This document shows, piece by piece, positions 36,639 through 45,893 of a stretch of 64,000 nucleotides of DNA. This stretch comes from an uncultured Clostridia bacterium (GTDB taxonomy: Bacteria > Bacillota > Clostridia > TANB77 > CAG-508). The stretch's first letter is position 1. Each line of letters opens with the position of its first letter. The notes under the pieces were generated by a model. The model made no database searches. It worked only from the letters and a program-made list of their open reading frames with translations, and was not told the DNA's origin. A program made the position numbers and the translations under genes. The stretch is from contig CAOPES010000001.1 of NCBI GenBank assembly GCA_948502395.1, positions 1 to 64,000 on the forward strand, in the 5' to 3' direction.

Positions 36639-37982
36639 ATGAAAAGTATAAAAAATATAAAAAGCATCGTAATGCTTGCGGGTATAAGCATTGTAGCACT
36701 GTTTTTTATAAATATAAGTTTTGCTGCAAACACAGCTAAAATAAAAGTAGAAACTGCAAACCTAAGAGAAACAGCAGACACAAACTCTAAAATTCTAGAA
36801 CTACTATCACAAAACCAAGAAGTAACAATACTAGAACAAGAAGGAGAATGGTACAAAGTAAAAGCACAAGGAATAACAGGATATTTAAGACAAGACGTAA
36901 TAACACTAAATGGAAGTACACAAAACACTACGGAACAAACAAACACAGAGAATACAACAAGTGAAAATCCAGAAACAACAAACAACCAAGAAAATCAAAC
37001 AAACGAAACAGAAACACCAAAAACAAATACAGAAAATCAAGCTCAAAATAAAGATGAAAAAACAAAAAAAGTAGCAGAAGACACAAAATTGAAAATAGTA
37101 CCAGCAATTAATGCAACAGAAACAATCCAAGTAAAAAAAGACCAAGAAGTAGTTATAATAGAAAAAATTAATGGTTGGGTATGTATAGAAGTAGAAACAG
37201 TAAGAGGTTGGATAAGAGAAGACAAACTTAAATCAGCACAAGAAGAACAACCAACGAATAATCAAGAAGAACCAAAAGACCAAGATCAACCAGCAGCACA
37301 AACAGCTGAAAAAGTTTTAAAAACATTATATGTAAATACAGAAACAGTAAATTTAAGACAAGAAGCAAATACAACATCAGAAATAGTATCAAAATTAAAA
37401 CTAAATACAACAGTAGAAGTTTATGAAGAACTAGACGGTTGGTATAGAGTAAAAGTAGAAGGAAAAGCTGGATACATATCAGCATCACTACTATCAGATA
37501 AAAAACAAGAAGTAACATCAAGAAGTTCAACAACACCAAGACAAAACAATAATACAAACACAAATAAACCAGCAGAAACACAAAGCACAACAAACCAAGC
37601 AAATCAAGCAACATCAAAAAAAGGAGCAACAGTAGTACAAACAGCAAGCAATTATATTGGAAGCAGTTATGTATATGGAGCTTCAGGTCCAAACAGCTTT
37701 GACTGTTCAGGATTTACATCATATGTGTACAGACAACACGGGATAAGCTTAAATAGAACAGCAGCTGGACAATATAGTAATGGAACAGCAGTTGCAAGAA
37801 ATAACTTGCAACCAGGAGATTTAGTAATGTTTGGAAAATCAGGAATAAATCATGTTGGAATATATATTGGCGGTGGAAACATAGTGCACGCAGCAAATAG
37901 ACAAAGAGGAGTAACAATAGACACAATAAACTCAGGTTACTACAACAACAACTATGTAGGAGCAAGAAGAGTAATCCAATAA
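36639..37982 (+). CDS. Secreted SH3-domain NlpC/P60 peptidoglycan endopeptidase
   Basis: 447 residues. Signal peptide (about 1-30, ending SFAANT). Three bacterial SH3 domains (about 33-88, 140-192, 220-282) with the pattern NLRxxANTxSxIVxxL, joined by Thr/Asn/Gln-rich linkers. A C-terminal NlpC/P60 domain (about 330-447) has Cys in SFDCSGFTSYVY, His in GINHVGIYIG and a later His in NIVHAAN. It cleaves gamma-D-Glu-diamino-acid bonds in peptidoglycan in known family members. The SH3 domains should hold it at the wall. Confidence 0.92.
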   Translation: MKSIKNIKSIVMLAGISIVALFFINISFAANTAKIKVETANLRETADTNSKILELLSQNQEVTILEQEGEWYKVKAQGITGYLRQDVITLNGSTQNTTEQTNTENTTSENPETTNNQENQTNETETPKTNTENQAQNKDEKTKKVAEDTKLKIVPAINATETIQVKKDQEVVIIEKINGWVCIEVETVRGWIREDKLKSAQEEQPTNNQEEPKDQDQPAAQTAEKVLKTLYVNTETVNLRQEANTTSEIVSKLKLNTTVEVYEELDGWYRVKVEGKAGYISASLLSDKKQEVTSRSSTTPRQNNNTNTNKPAETQSTTNQANQATSKKGATVVQTASNYIGSSYVYGASGPNSFDCSGFTSYVYRQHGISLNRTAAGQYSNGTAVARNNLQPGDLVMFGKSGINHVGIYIGGGNIVHAANRQRGVTIDTINSGYYNNNYVGARRVIQ

Positions 37983-38082
37983 ACAAGCAATTGAAAGGAA
38001 GATAAAAATAGAAGCGCAAAGAAAACAAACAATAAAACGACCAGTTTTAATTGCAGCAGTTGGATATATAATAGGGATAATA

Positions 38083-40573
38083 ATGGGGCTATACTTTAAA
38101 TACAGTGTAGTCCTTTTGTATATACCAGCAATTGCAATTTACAAAATACTAAAAGGGAGATGTGTCCCAAAGTGGACAAAATGTCCAAAAGGAAACGTCC
38201 CCAATGGACATAGGTATTTTAGATATGTAAAGTTAATTTTAAATTCAAAAGTTATTATGATAATTATAATTATTTCTAGCATTTCAAATGGAATTGTTCT
38301 ATTCCAAAATCAACAATATGATAATTTATATAAGAACATCAAAAACTTGTCAGGAAAAGGCATTGTCGTAAGTAATAAAGTAGAAAAAGAATACAAGAAT
38401 AAGTACAAGGTAAAGGTTACAAATATAAATGGAAATTCTAAATACAAAGATACTTATTTATTTTTAAGAATAGATAAAAAAGATACAAATGAACTAAAAT
38501 ATGGCGATGAAGTTACTTTTTCAGGTGATTTCACTGAGCCAACAACAAGGCGAAATTTTGGCGGTTTTAACTATAAAGAATACTTAAAAACTGTAAAGGT
38601 ATTTGGAAGTATAAATGTTGATAATTTTAAAGTAACACAGCATAATAAAACAAATATATTTTTTAGTTTTTCAAATAGTTGCTTTTTAAAATTTGAAAAA
38701 GCGATAGATAGTGTTCTAAAAAAAGAACAAGCTGAGATTTTGAAAGGGATATTATTAGGCGATAGTTCCAATATAGATGAAGAGATAAAGGAACAGTTTA
38801 GAATTAGCAGTATTTCACATGTATTAGCGGTTTCGGGTATGCATGTATCTTATTTAGTTATAGGTATTAATTTATTTTTAAAAAGAAAAGCAGGGAAGAA
38901 TAAAACCAAAGTTATTATAATTTTATTTTTAATTTTCTATATGTTTATAACAGGATTTTCGCCTTCTGTCGTAAGAGCGTGTGTAATGGAAATTTTAGTT
39001 CTAATTGCAGGTTTAATTCATAGAAGAAATGATACAATTAATTCACTAAGTTTGTCATTAATTCTAATTCTTATTTATAATCCATTTTTAATTATGAATA
39101 TTGGGTTACAGTTTTCATATATTGGGACAATTGGGATTTTATTTTTTTATAATAATGTTCTTAAAATTTTAAAAGATATAAAGATAAAAAATAAAAAGTG
39201 GAAATATAGAATTAGTCCAAAAGTGATTAAAATTACAGATAGAATAAAAGAAATTTTAGCTGTTACTATATCTGCTCAAATAGCGATAATACCTATTATG
39301 ATATATCATTTTAATGTATTTGGAATATATTTTTTTCTTACGAATTTAATTGTAAGTGTAATTATAGGTCCGATTATAATTTTAGGAATTATAACAATTT
39401 TTTGTTATATGATTATCCCACAAATTGCAGGGATTCTATCTGTTAGTTTATCATTTTTAATTCAATGTCTAATTTTCATTTCAAACATAGGAGAATTACC
39501 ATATTCTAAAATTTATATTCAAACCCCTTCGATATTTCAAATTGTTATATATTATATAGCAATTGTCTTTTTGAACTTCTGTTATAGAATATATAACTCA
39601 AAAATAATAAGTGCTACTCGGAAGAAGGGGAAGAAATTTAATTGCATTATTTAAATACAAATTTAGACAAAAGAGAAAGAAGTATGTATCAATAGCATTA
39701 ATTCCAATAATAATTTTTTCGTTATTTAAATTTGTTCCGAAAAATTTAAATATTCATTTTGTAGATGTTGGGCAAGGGGATTGCACATTTATAGAAACAC
39801 CATATGGAAAAACAATACTAATAGACGGTGGTGGCAGTAGTTCAAAGGATTTTGATGTTGGTAAGAGTACTTTACTTCCTTATGTTTTAGATAGGGGATA
39901 TACAAGTATTGATTATGTTTTCATAAGCCATTTTGACCAGGACCACGTGCGGTCGGAATTTTGACTATTATGCAAGAAATTAGAGTTCGTAATGTGATAA
40001 TAGGAAAGCAATTTGAAGATTCGGAAAATTATCAAAAATTTTTAAAATTAGTAAAAGAACGAAATGTAAAAGTGTATATGGTAGAAGCGGGGAAAAGAAT
40101 TAATATTGAAAAAGATTTATATTTTGATGTGTTGTGGCCAAGCTCAAAACAAGTGATTAGCGAAAATGGTATTAATAACAATTCTTTGGTTTGCAAAATG
40201 ATGTATCAAAAGTTTTCTATGCTGTTTACTGGCGACATAGAAGAAGTTGCTGAAAAAGCTATTGTAGAAAAATATGGAAATAATAATATATTGAAATCCA
40301 CTGTTTTAAAGATTGCACATCATCGGTTCTAAATCTTCTACTTCAAATACTTTTTTAGAAGCAGTAATGCCTAAAATAGCTGTAATTGGAGTAGGAGAGA
40401 ATAATCTGTTTAATCATCCAGCTGAAATTACAATAGAGAATTTAGAAAAGCAGAAGATTTCAATTTGTAGAACAGACCAAAATGGAGAAATAACTATAAA
40501 AACAAATGGAAAAAAGATAAAAGAAATAAGTGCGACTAAAAATAGTTGCAAAATAGATAAAGGAGTGATATAA
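38083..40573 (+). CDS. comEC: ComEC/Rec2 DNA-uptake channel (four CGG frameshift sites)
   Basis: 828 residues when the C of CGG is skipped at 39619, 39950, 39954 and 40324. N-terminal OB-like part, Competence domain with about ten membrane helices (VLAVSGMHVSYLVIGI, FITGFSPSVVRACVMEIL), then a metallo-beta-lactamase domain: FVDVGQGDCTFIE, HFDQDHVGGI and IAHHGSKSSTS, the last two restored only by the CGG reading. It moves single-stranded DNA into the cell. The true start is unclear: the frame is open to 37996 and encodes another membrane helix but has no ATG, GTG or TTG before 38083. A dispersed hairpin repeat (38159-38210) is translated in frame. Confidence 0.85.
38159..38210. repeat. Hairpin repeat (TGTCCA-arm type) inside comEC
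   Basis: Matches 5800-5851 almost base for base and is translated in frame as RCVPKWTKCPKGNVPNGH, between the first membrane region and the OB-like domain. Confidence 0.85.
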
Positions 40574-40574
40574 T

Positions 40575-40637
40575 ATGAGTAGAATAGAAAAATTAATAGA
40601 AAGAGGTTTTTATAATGGGAAGTATTATGAAATATAA
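40575..40637 (+). CDS. Very short ORF, possible hicA remnant
   Basis: 20 residues (MSRIEKLIERGFYNGKYYEI) with a good RBS (AAGGAG) directly after comEC. The first ten residues resemble the start of HicA-type toxins, which often precede hicB; the rest of hicA is absent. It overlaps the HicB start by 23 bases, so it may also act as a leader peptide. Weak evidence. Confidence 0.3.
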   Translation: MSRIEKLIERGFYNGKYYEI

Positions 40638-40956
40638 AGGGTATTGGGCAGAGATTAGGTATAGTGATGAAGACGAATGCTTTTATGGAATAATAGAAGG
40701 ATTAAAAAACACTTCAATATCTTTTGAAGGAATGACTGTAAAAGAATTAAAAAAGGATTTCAAAAATGCAATAGACAATCATATTCAATACTGTATAGAG
40801 CACAATCAAGAACCAGAAAAACAATGCAAAGGTTCGTTAAATGTCAGACTAGGAGTAGAGCTTCACAACAAAGCAAAAATGAAATCAATAGAAAAAAACA
40901 TATCAATAAACGAGCTAATAAAAAACGCGGTAATAATGTACTTAAAAACCAACTAA
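40615..40956 (+). CDS. hicB: HicB-family antitoxin-like protein
   Basis: 113 residues. The N-terminal partial RNase H-like fold (YKGYWAEIRYSDEDECFYGII, GMTVKELKKDFKNAIDNHI) is the HicB domain. A C-terminal ribbon-helix-helix (LNVRLGVELHNKAKMKSIEKN, ISINELIKNAV) binds DNA in the family. No intact hicA toxin is next to it, so it is an orphan antitoxin or a stand-alone regulator. The start at 40615 follows AGAGGT. Confidence 0.82.
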   Translation: MGSIMKYKGYWAEIRYSDEDECFYGIIEGLKNTSISFEGMTVKELKKDFKNAIDNHIQYCIEHNQEPEKQCKGSLNVRLGVELHNKAKMKSIEKNISINELIKNAVIMYLKTN

Positions 40957-41018
40957 TTGTATAAATTTAACAAAATCCGTAAATAATAAAAACAAAAGAA
41001 ATTACGGAGGCGTTAAAA

Positions 41019-41618
41019 ATGAATAAAACAATAATAACCCTAATAACAATAATAGTAATAATATCAGCAATAATAACAGGAATACTAATATACAAACCAA
41101 AAGAAAACAAGCAAGAAGAAACAAACATAAAAGAAATAGCCCAAGAAGAAATACTAGACGAATGCACAGACGAATACGAGCAAGAACAAAACCAAATAAT
41201 GACAACAAACTCAGGCGAAGAAAAAATCTCACCAAACGCAGCAATAACATTAAAAACATATTATCAACAATGTGGGCACACATCAAGTGAATACAAAACA
41301 GTGCCAGAAGAATTAGTAAATAAAACAAGAAATGAATTAGAGAAAAAATATATGGATTGGGACATACAAAAATTTACGGACACAGATATAGTGCTTGAAA
41401 AAGAAGAAGCGGGTAGTTGTGGAGAACACTATATAGTTAGAGACAAAGAAGGTAAAGTTGTTATATATGAAATACAAGATGACGAAAGCGAAAAAGAATA
41501 CGAAGTTACTGATATTTCGACAGAGTATTTGACTGAAACTGACAAAAACAATATCAAAAAAGGGATATATGTTAATGGAAAACAAGATTTAAATCAATTA
41601 ATTGAAGACTTTGAATAA
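41019..41618 (+). CDS. Membrane-anchored protein with BofC-like C-terminal domain
   Basis: 199 residues. One membrane helix at residues 5-24, an acidic linker, then a domain with YYQQCGHTSSEY, DWDIQKFTDTDIVLEKEEAGSC in order and EHYIVRDKEGKVVIY, matching BofC C-terminal domains of Clostridia. In Bacillus, BofC is a forespore-secreted inhibitor in the sigma-K checkpoint; bofA also occurs in this window at 63.7 kb. Here the role is inferred. GGAGG precedes the ATG. Confidence 0.75.
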   Translation: MNKTIITLITIIVIISAIITGILIYKPKENKQEETNIKEIAQEEILDECTDEYEQEQNQIMTTNSGEEKISPNAAITLKTYYQQCGHTSSEYKTVPEELVNKTRNELEKKYMDWDIQKFTDTDIVLEKEEAGSCGEHYIVRDKEGKVVIYEIQDDESEKEYEVTDISTEYLTETDKNNIKKGIYVNGKQDLNQLIEDFE

Positions 41619-41625
41619 ATAATAA

Positions 41626-41658
41626 AGACGCTATATAATCTGATATAGCGTCTTTTAA
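41626..41658. terminator. Bidirectional terminator
   Basis: AAGACGCTATAT and ATATAGCGTCTT pair with A and T runs on either side, between the BofC-like gene and pgsA. Confidence 0.85.
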
Positions 41659-41664
41659 ACAATT

Positions 41665-42255
41665 CTATTTCTTCTTTTCTCTCTTATCAACAGTAACTTC
41701 TTTCTTTAAATCTTGTTTATCAATAAATCCTTTTTGGTATAAATCTTTAACATACATTACAAGAGCAAAAACAGTAGTAACAAGAGCTAAGCAATATAAA
41801 TAAAAATCAATTTGTTGCCAAGCACCAGTTAAATCAAACTGTTTCAATAGTAAAGAACAAACAATAGCTATATAAAATAGCACAGTTGCAAGTTTACCAT
41901 ACCATTTACTATAAACAACAACATCTTTTCCATAAAGGAAAGAAGCACCAACAATCATAATAAACTCTTTAAGTAAGACAATTATTAAAATCCAAATTGG
42001 AATAATATTAGTAATAGTCAAAGAGGTAAGAGTACATATTTGAGTTAATTTATCAGCTAATGGGTCCATTAATTTTCCAAAATTTGATACTAAGTTAAAT
42101 TTTCTTGCAATAAAGCCGTCAGCAATATCAGTAATTCCAGAAAGTGTAAATATTACAAAAGCTAATATATAATTTCCAGTAAAGATATGTAATATTATAA
42201 ATGGTATTAATAATAATCTTACTATTGTAAGTGCATTTGGTATATGTTTCAACAT
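41665..42255 (-). CDS. pgsA: CDP-diacylglycerol-glycerol-3-phosphate 3-phosphatidyltransferase
   Basis: 196 residues. The CDP-alcohol phosphotransferase signature is DGFIARKFNLVSNFGKLMDP followed by LADK (residues about 44-67), with all Asp residues of the DG-AR-G-D-D motif. About five membrane helices. It makes phosphatidylglycerophosphate for membrane lipids. The C-terminal 25 residues are charged. RBS TAGGAG. It follows the clp gene by nine bases and is probably co-transcribed. Confidence 0.93.
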   Translation of the reverse strand: MLKHIPNALTIVRLLLIPFIILHIFTGNYILAFVIFTLSGITDIADGFIARKFNLVSNFGKLMDPLADKLTQICTLTSLTITNIIPIWILIIVLLKEFIMIVGASFLYGKDVVVYSKWYGKLATVLFYIAIVCSLLLKQFDLTGAWQQIDFYLYCLALVTTVFALVMYVKDLYQKGFIDKQDLKKEVTVDKREKKK

Positions 42256-42264
42256 AATTTTCTC

Positions 42265-44619
42265 CTATTTTACTTCAAATTTTAATTTATCATTTTCTAC
42301 TTCAACTTCTACATTTTGACCGTCTGTAAGTTCGCCTTTTAAAATCATTTCTGCCAATTCATCTTCAATATATCTTTGAATAGCTCTTCTTAAAGGTCTT
42401 GCACCAAATTTGATATCAGTTCCTTTTTCTAAAATATAATCTTTAGCATTAGGAGATATATTCATTGAAATATCTTTTTCTTTTAATACTTTGAAAGTAT
42501 CGTCTAACATTAAATTAACAATCTCTAAAAGTTGCTCACGAGTTAAAGCATCAAAGCTAATAATTTCATCTATTCTATTTAAAAATTCTGGTCTAAATAC
42601 TTCTTTTAAGCTATTCATAATTTTGTTTTTGTCAACAGTTTGTTTTCCAAAACCAATTGAGTTTGTATTTGTGTTAGAACCAGCATTAGATGTCATTATT
42701 ATAATTGTGTTAGAAAAGCTTACTGTATTTCCTTGGCTATCTGTTAATTTTCCATCATCCAATACTTGTAACAAAATATTGAATACATCAGGATGAGCCT
42801 TTTCAATTTCGTCTAATAATATTATAGAATATGGTTTTCTTTTAACTTTGTCAGTTAATTGGCCAGCTTCATCATAACCAACATAACCTGGGGGAGCACC
42901 TATCAATTTAGATGTAGAGTGACTTTCCATATATTCTGACATATCTATTCTTATAATTGAATCTTCATTTCCAAACATTTCATAAGCTAAACTTTTTGCA
43001 AGCTCTGTTTTACCAACACCAGTAGGTCCAACAAATATAAATGAAGGTGGTCTTTTAGTGCTTTTTAATCCAGCACGATTTCTCCTTATTGCTCTTGCAA
43101 CACTATTAACAGCTTCGTTTTGACCAACAATTCTTTTATGTAGGTTTGTTTCTAAATTTAATAATTTTTGTGTTTCTGCTTCTGTTATTTTTTTAACTGG
43201 AATTTTAGTCCAACTTTCAATAACATTTGCTATATCTTGAATTGTTAATTGTCTTGGTTTCATTTTGCTGTTTAATTTGTCTATTTCTTCTATTAGTTGA
43301 CATTCACGTGTTTTTAAATTTGCAGCTTTTTGGTAATCTTCGGTAGAATCTGCTGCAACAACTTCTTCTTTTTCATTTTGAACTTGAACTAGTTCTTGTT
43401 TTAGCATTTCTAATTTGAATAGTTCTTTGTTTTCCAAGTTAATTCTAGAACAAGCTTCATCTAAAATATCAATTGCTTTGTCTGGTAAAAATCTATCGTG
43501 AATATATTTTTCAGACATTATAACTGCTTGACGAATAACATCAGAAGATATTTTTACTTTGTGATATTCTTCATAATATTTTTTAATTCCGTCTAAAATA
43601 CCAATAGAATCTTCAACATTTGGTTCTTCAACTAAAACTTGTTGAAATCTTCTTTCTAAAGCAGAATCTTTTTCAATATATTTTCTATATTCTTTTAAAG
43701 TTGTAGTACCAATTAATTGAATTTCTCCATTAGATAGGGCAGGTTTTAAGATATTTGCTGCATTCATAGAATGCTCTCCGTCCCCAGCACCAATGATATT
43801 GTGAATTTCATCAATAACTAAAATGATATTTCCAAATTCTTTACATTCGTCAATTATACCTTTCATTCTTGACTCGAATTGACCCCTAAACTGAGTTCCA
43901 GCTATAACAGCTGTCATATCTAATAAATAAACTTCTTTATTTAAAAGTTTTGCAGGAACGTTTTTATTTGCAATTCTGATTGCTAAACCTTGTGCAATTG
44001 CAGTTTTACCAACACCTGGTTCACCAATTAGGCAAGGGTTGTTTTTAGAACGTCTATTTAAAATTTGTACTATTCTTTGAATTTCTTTTTCTCTACCAAT
44101 TATCATATCTAATTGATTATTTTTTGCTTTTTCCGTTAAATTTGTTCCAAAAGTATCTAAGAATTTTTTCTTTTTATTTGTTTTTTTGTTTTTCTTTTTT
44201 TCAACTTTTACTTTTTTTCTACTGCTAGAAGTTTCTTCTTGTTCGGCATTAGATTTTGGTCCAAACATATTTGAGAAGAAAGAGCCAATTGGAATTGCTG
44301 CTCCTGTTATTTTTGGGTCACCGTTTTCATCTGTGATTTCTGGATTTTCAAATGTGATTGCTCCTTCGATGTTTTCTATGTCTTCTAAGTTGATGTTTTC
44401 TGCTAAATCTTTGAACATTGTTTCTAGTTGTTTGGTCATATTGCCTATATCAGGTATTTCTTTTGCCATTATGTCGTGTTGGTCTGATATTACTTCTACT
44501 GGATTTATGCCTTTTTTTTGTGCACAGTCGGCGCAATAGCCTTCCATGGATTCTTTTCCATTTTCTATTTTTTTATAAAAAAGTATTGCTGGTTTTTTAT
44601 TACATTCTGAACATAACAT
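42265..44619 (-). CDS. Clp ATPase with N-terminal zinc finger (ClpE/ClpC-like)
   Basis: 784 residues. N-terminal zinc finger with CSEC (3-6) and CADC (28-31), as in ClpE and McsA, then two AAA+ modules: Walker A GEPGVGKTA near 198 and GPTGVGKTE near 531, the UVR-like helix EDYQKAANLKTRECQLIEEI between them, and the D2 arginine-finger region LNRIDEIISFDAL. The ClpN repeats of ClpC are missing and a Lys-rich linker (about 140-160) replaces them, so ClpE is the best comparison. It unfolds proteins for ClpP. RBS GAGGA. Confidence 0.85.
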   Translation of the reverse strand: MLCSECNKKPAILFYKKIENGKESMEGYCADCAQKKGINPVEVISDQHDIMAKEIPDIGNMTKQLETMFKDLAENINLEDIENIEGAITFENPEITDENGDPKITGAAIPIGSFFSNMFGPKSNAEQEETSSSRKKVKVEKKKNKKTNKKKKFLDTFGTNLTEKAKNNQLDMIIGREKEIQRIVQILNRRSKNNPCLIGEPGVGKTAIAQGLAIRIANKNVPAKLLNKEVYLLDMTAVIAGTQFRGQFESRMKGIIDECKEFGNIILVIDEIHNIIGAGDGEHSMNAANILKPALSNGEIQLIGTTTLKEYRKYIEKDSALERRFQQVLVEEPNVEDSIGILDGIKKYYEEYHKVKISSDVIRQAVIMSEKYIHDRFLPDKAIDILDEACSRINLENKELFKLEMLKQELVQVQNEKEEVVAADSTEDYQKAANLKTRECQLIEEIDKLNSKMKPRQLTIQDIANVIESWTKIPVKKITEAETQKLLNLETNLHKRIVGQNEAVNSVARAIRRNRAGLKSTKRPPSFIFVGPTGVGKTELAKSLAYEMFGNEDSIIRIDMSEYMESHSTSKLIGAPPGYVGYDEAGQLTDKVKRKPYSIILLDEIEKAHPDVFNILLQVLDDGKLTDSQGNTVSFSNTIIIMTSNAGSNTNTNSIGFGKQTVDKNKIMNSLKEVFRPEFLNRIDEIISFDALTREQLLEIVNLMLDDTFKVLKEKDISMNISPNAKDYILEKGTDIKFGARPLRRAIQRYIEDELAEMILKGELTDGQNVEVEVENDKLKFEVK

Positions 44620-44718
44620 ACTTTAAATTCCTCATTTCTAATTAAAATATTAACTCATAGTATAATATCGCAAAATTGCGAAATAGTCAATATTTTGAGC
44701 CAATATTCATACAATTTC

Positions 44719-44826
44719 TGTTACTGATTAATGATTTCGAGACAGTACGGGGAACAAGGAACAAAATAAAAGCTAAATTTTGCCCATTGTTCCCCGCACT
44801 GTCTCGAAATCATTAACCCAGAAACA
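44719..44826. repeat. Short relative of the large palindromic elements
   Basis: Arms (about 44724-44756 and 44788-44817) share GATTTCGAGACAGT and CGGGGAACAA with their complements. The centre, AAAATAAAAGCTAAATTTTG, closely resembles the junction in copy 2 (36467-36486). It looks like a copy with the internal hairpins deleted. Confidence 0.75.
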
Positions 44827-44834
44827 CAAAAATA

Positions 44835-44863
44835 TTGATAAAATAAGTAAAAAATGTTATAAT
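44835..44863 (+). promoter_or_regulatory. Promoter of the DUF3298-like gene
   Basis: TTGATA at 44835-44840, 17-base spacer, TATAAT at 44858-44863. Confidence 0.75.
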
Positions 44864-44891
44864 ATAGAAAATTGAAAAAAGAGGATTAATT

Positions 44892-45758
44892 ATGAATGTA
44901 AAATTACCAAACCAATTCAAAATAAGTAAAAAAAGCTTAACAATATACATATCAATAATATCAGTATGCGTAATAGCTGTAATAATAGCATTTTACGTAC
45001 AATTTTATGCAAGAATTGAAATAGCATCACTAATAGGAATAACAACAAAAGAAAGAAAATTCGGAAATAAAACAGAAGAACAAATAGAAGAAATAAAAGC
45101 AGGATTTACCGAAATCTTCAAAAACAACTTAGAAAGCGAAGAAGTAGACTATACAAGCAAAAAACAAGACGCAAGTAAAGAATTAGTATATACAAAATAC
45201 AATGAAAAAGAAACAAAACCAAGCAACTATGATATGAATGTACAAATTCCATACATAAATATCAGAAGTGATGTAGTAAATAAATATAATCAAGAAATAG
45301 AAGATATATTTGTAGAAACTGCAAGAAAGGTATTAGAGACAGAAAACAGAAATATTATATATACAGTAGAATATGTATCAAATGTACATGACGGAATTTT
45401 ATCACTTGCAATAAAATCAAATATAAAAGAAGGCACAAATGCACAAAGAGTAATAATTAGAACATATAACTATGATTTAAGAAATAACAAAGAAATTAGC
45501 TTAGACGAAACACTTAGAATAAAACAACTAGAAAGAAATGAAGTTAAAGATAAAATTAGAAAAGAAGTAGAACTAGAACATCAAAAAGCACAAGACTTAA
45601 AAGATTTAGGATATTCTATATATAATAGAAATCCAGGAAGCAACATATATAACATAGAAAATTCAAAAGAATATTACGTAACAAATGATACTTTATATAT
45701 AATTTATGCATATGGAAATGAGAATTTAACAAGTGAAATGGATTTAATAATATTTTAA
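44892..45758 (+). CDS. Membrane-anchored protein with RsiV/DUF3298-like domain
   Basis: 288 residues. One membrane helix (about 17-40), then an extracytoplasmic region: MNVQIPYINIRSDVVNKYNQ followed by two-strand repeats with YTVEYVSNVHDGILSLAIKS and RTYNYDLRNNKEISLDE, which resemble the DUF4163/DUF3298 domains of RsiV and PdaC. No deacetylase domain is attached. It may bind peptidoglycan or lysozyme-like ligands; this is inference from the fold. Monocistronic, with a terminator following. Confidence 0.65.
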   Translation: MNVKLPNQFKISKKSLTIYISIISVCVIAVIIAFYVQFYARIEIASLIGITTKERKFGNKTEEQIEEIKAGFTEIFKNNLESEEVDYTSKKQDASKELVYTKYNEKETKPSNYDMNVQIPYINIRSDVVNKYNQEIEDIFVETARKVLETENRNIIYTVEYVSNVHDGILSLAIKSNIKEGTNAQRVIIRTYNYDLRNNKEISLDETLRIKQLERNEVKDKIRKEVELEHQKAQDLKDLGYSIYNRNPGSNIYNIENSKEYYVTNDTLYIIYAYGNENLTSEMDLIIF

Positions 45759-45766
45759 TAAAAGTA

Positions 45767-45797
45767 AAAGAGAAGCTGATTTAAAGCTTCTCTTTTG
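45767..45797 (+). terminator. Terminator
   Basis: AAAAGAGAAGCT, 7-base loop, AGCTTCTCTTTT. Confidence 0.85.
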
Positions 45798-45893
45798 AAA
45801 ATAAAAGGGGATGTTCTTTATTTCAAGTCATCTTCACTTGACTGATTACATTTTAACAATCTATTTTGTCCATTGTGTGAACTAAAAGTGAAA

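Noticed and set aside
40575..40956. Complete HicAB toxin-antitoxin pair
   Set aside because: Only HicB is complete; the upstream frame stops after 20 residues and no CGG is present that could extend it.
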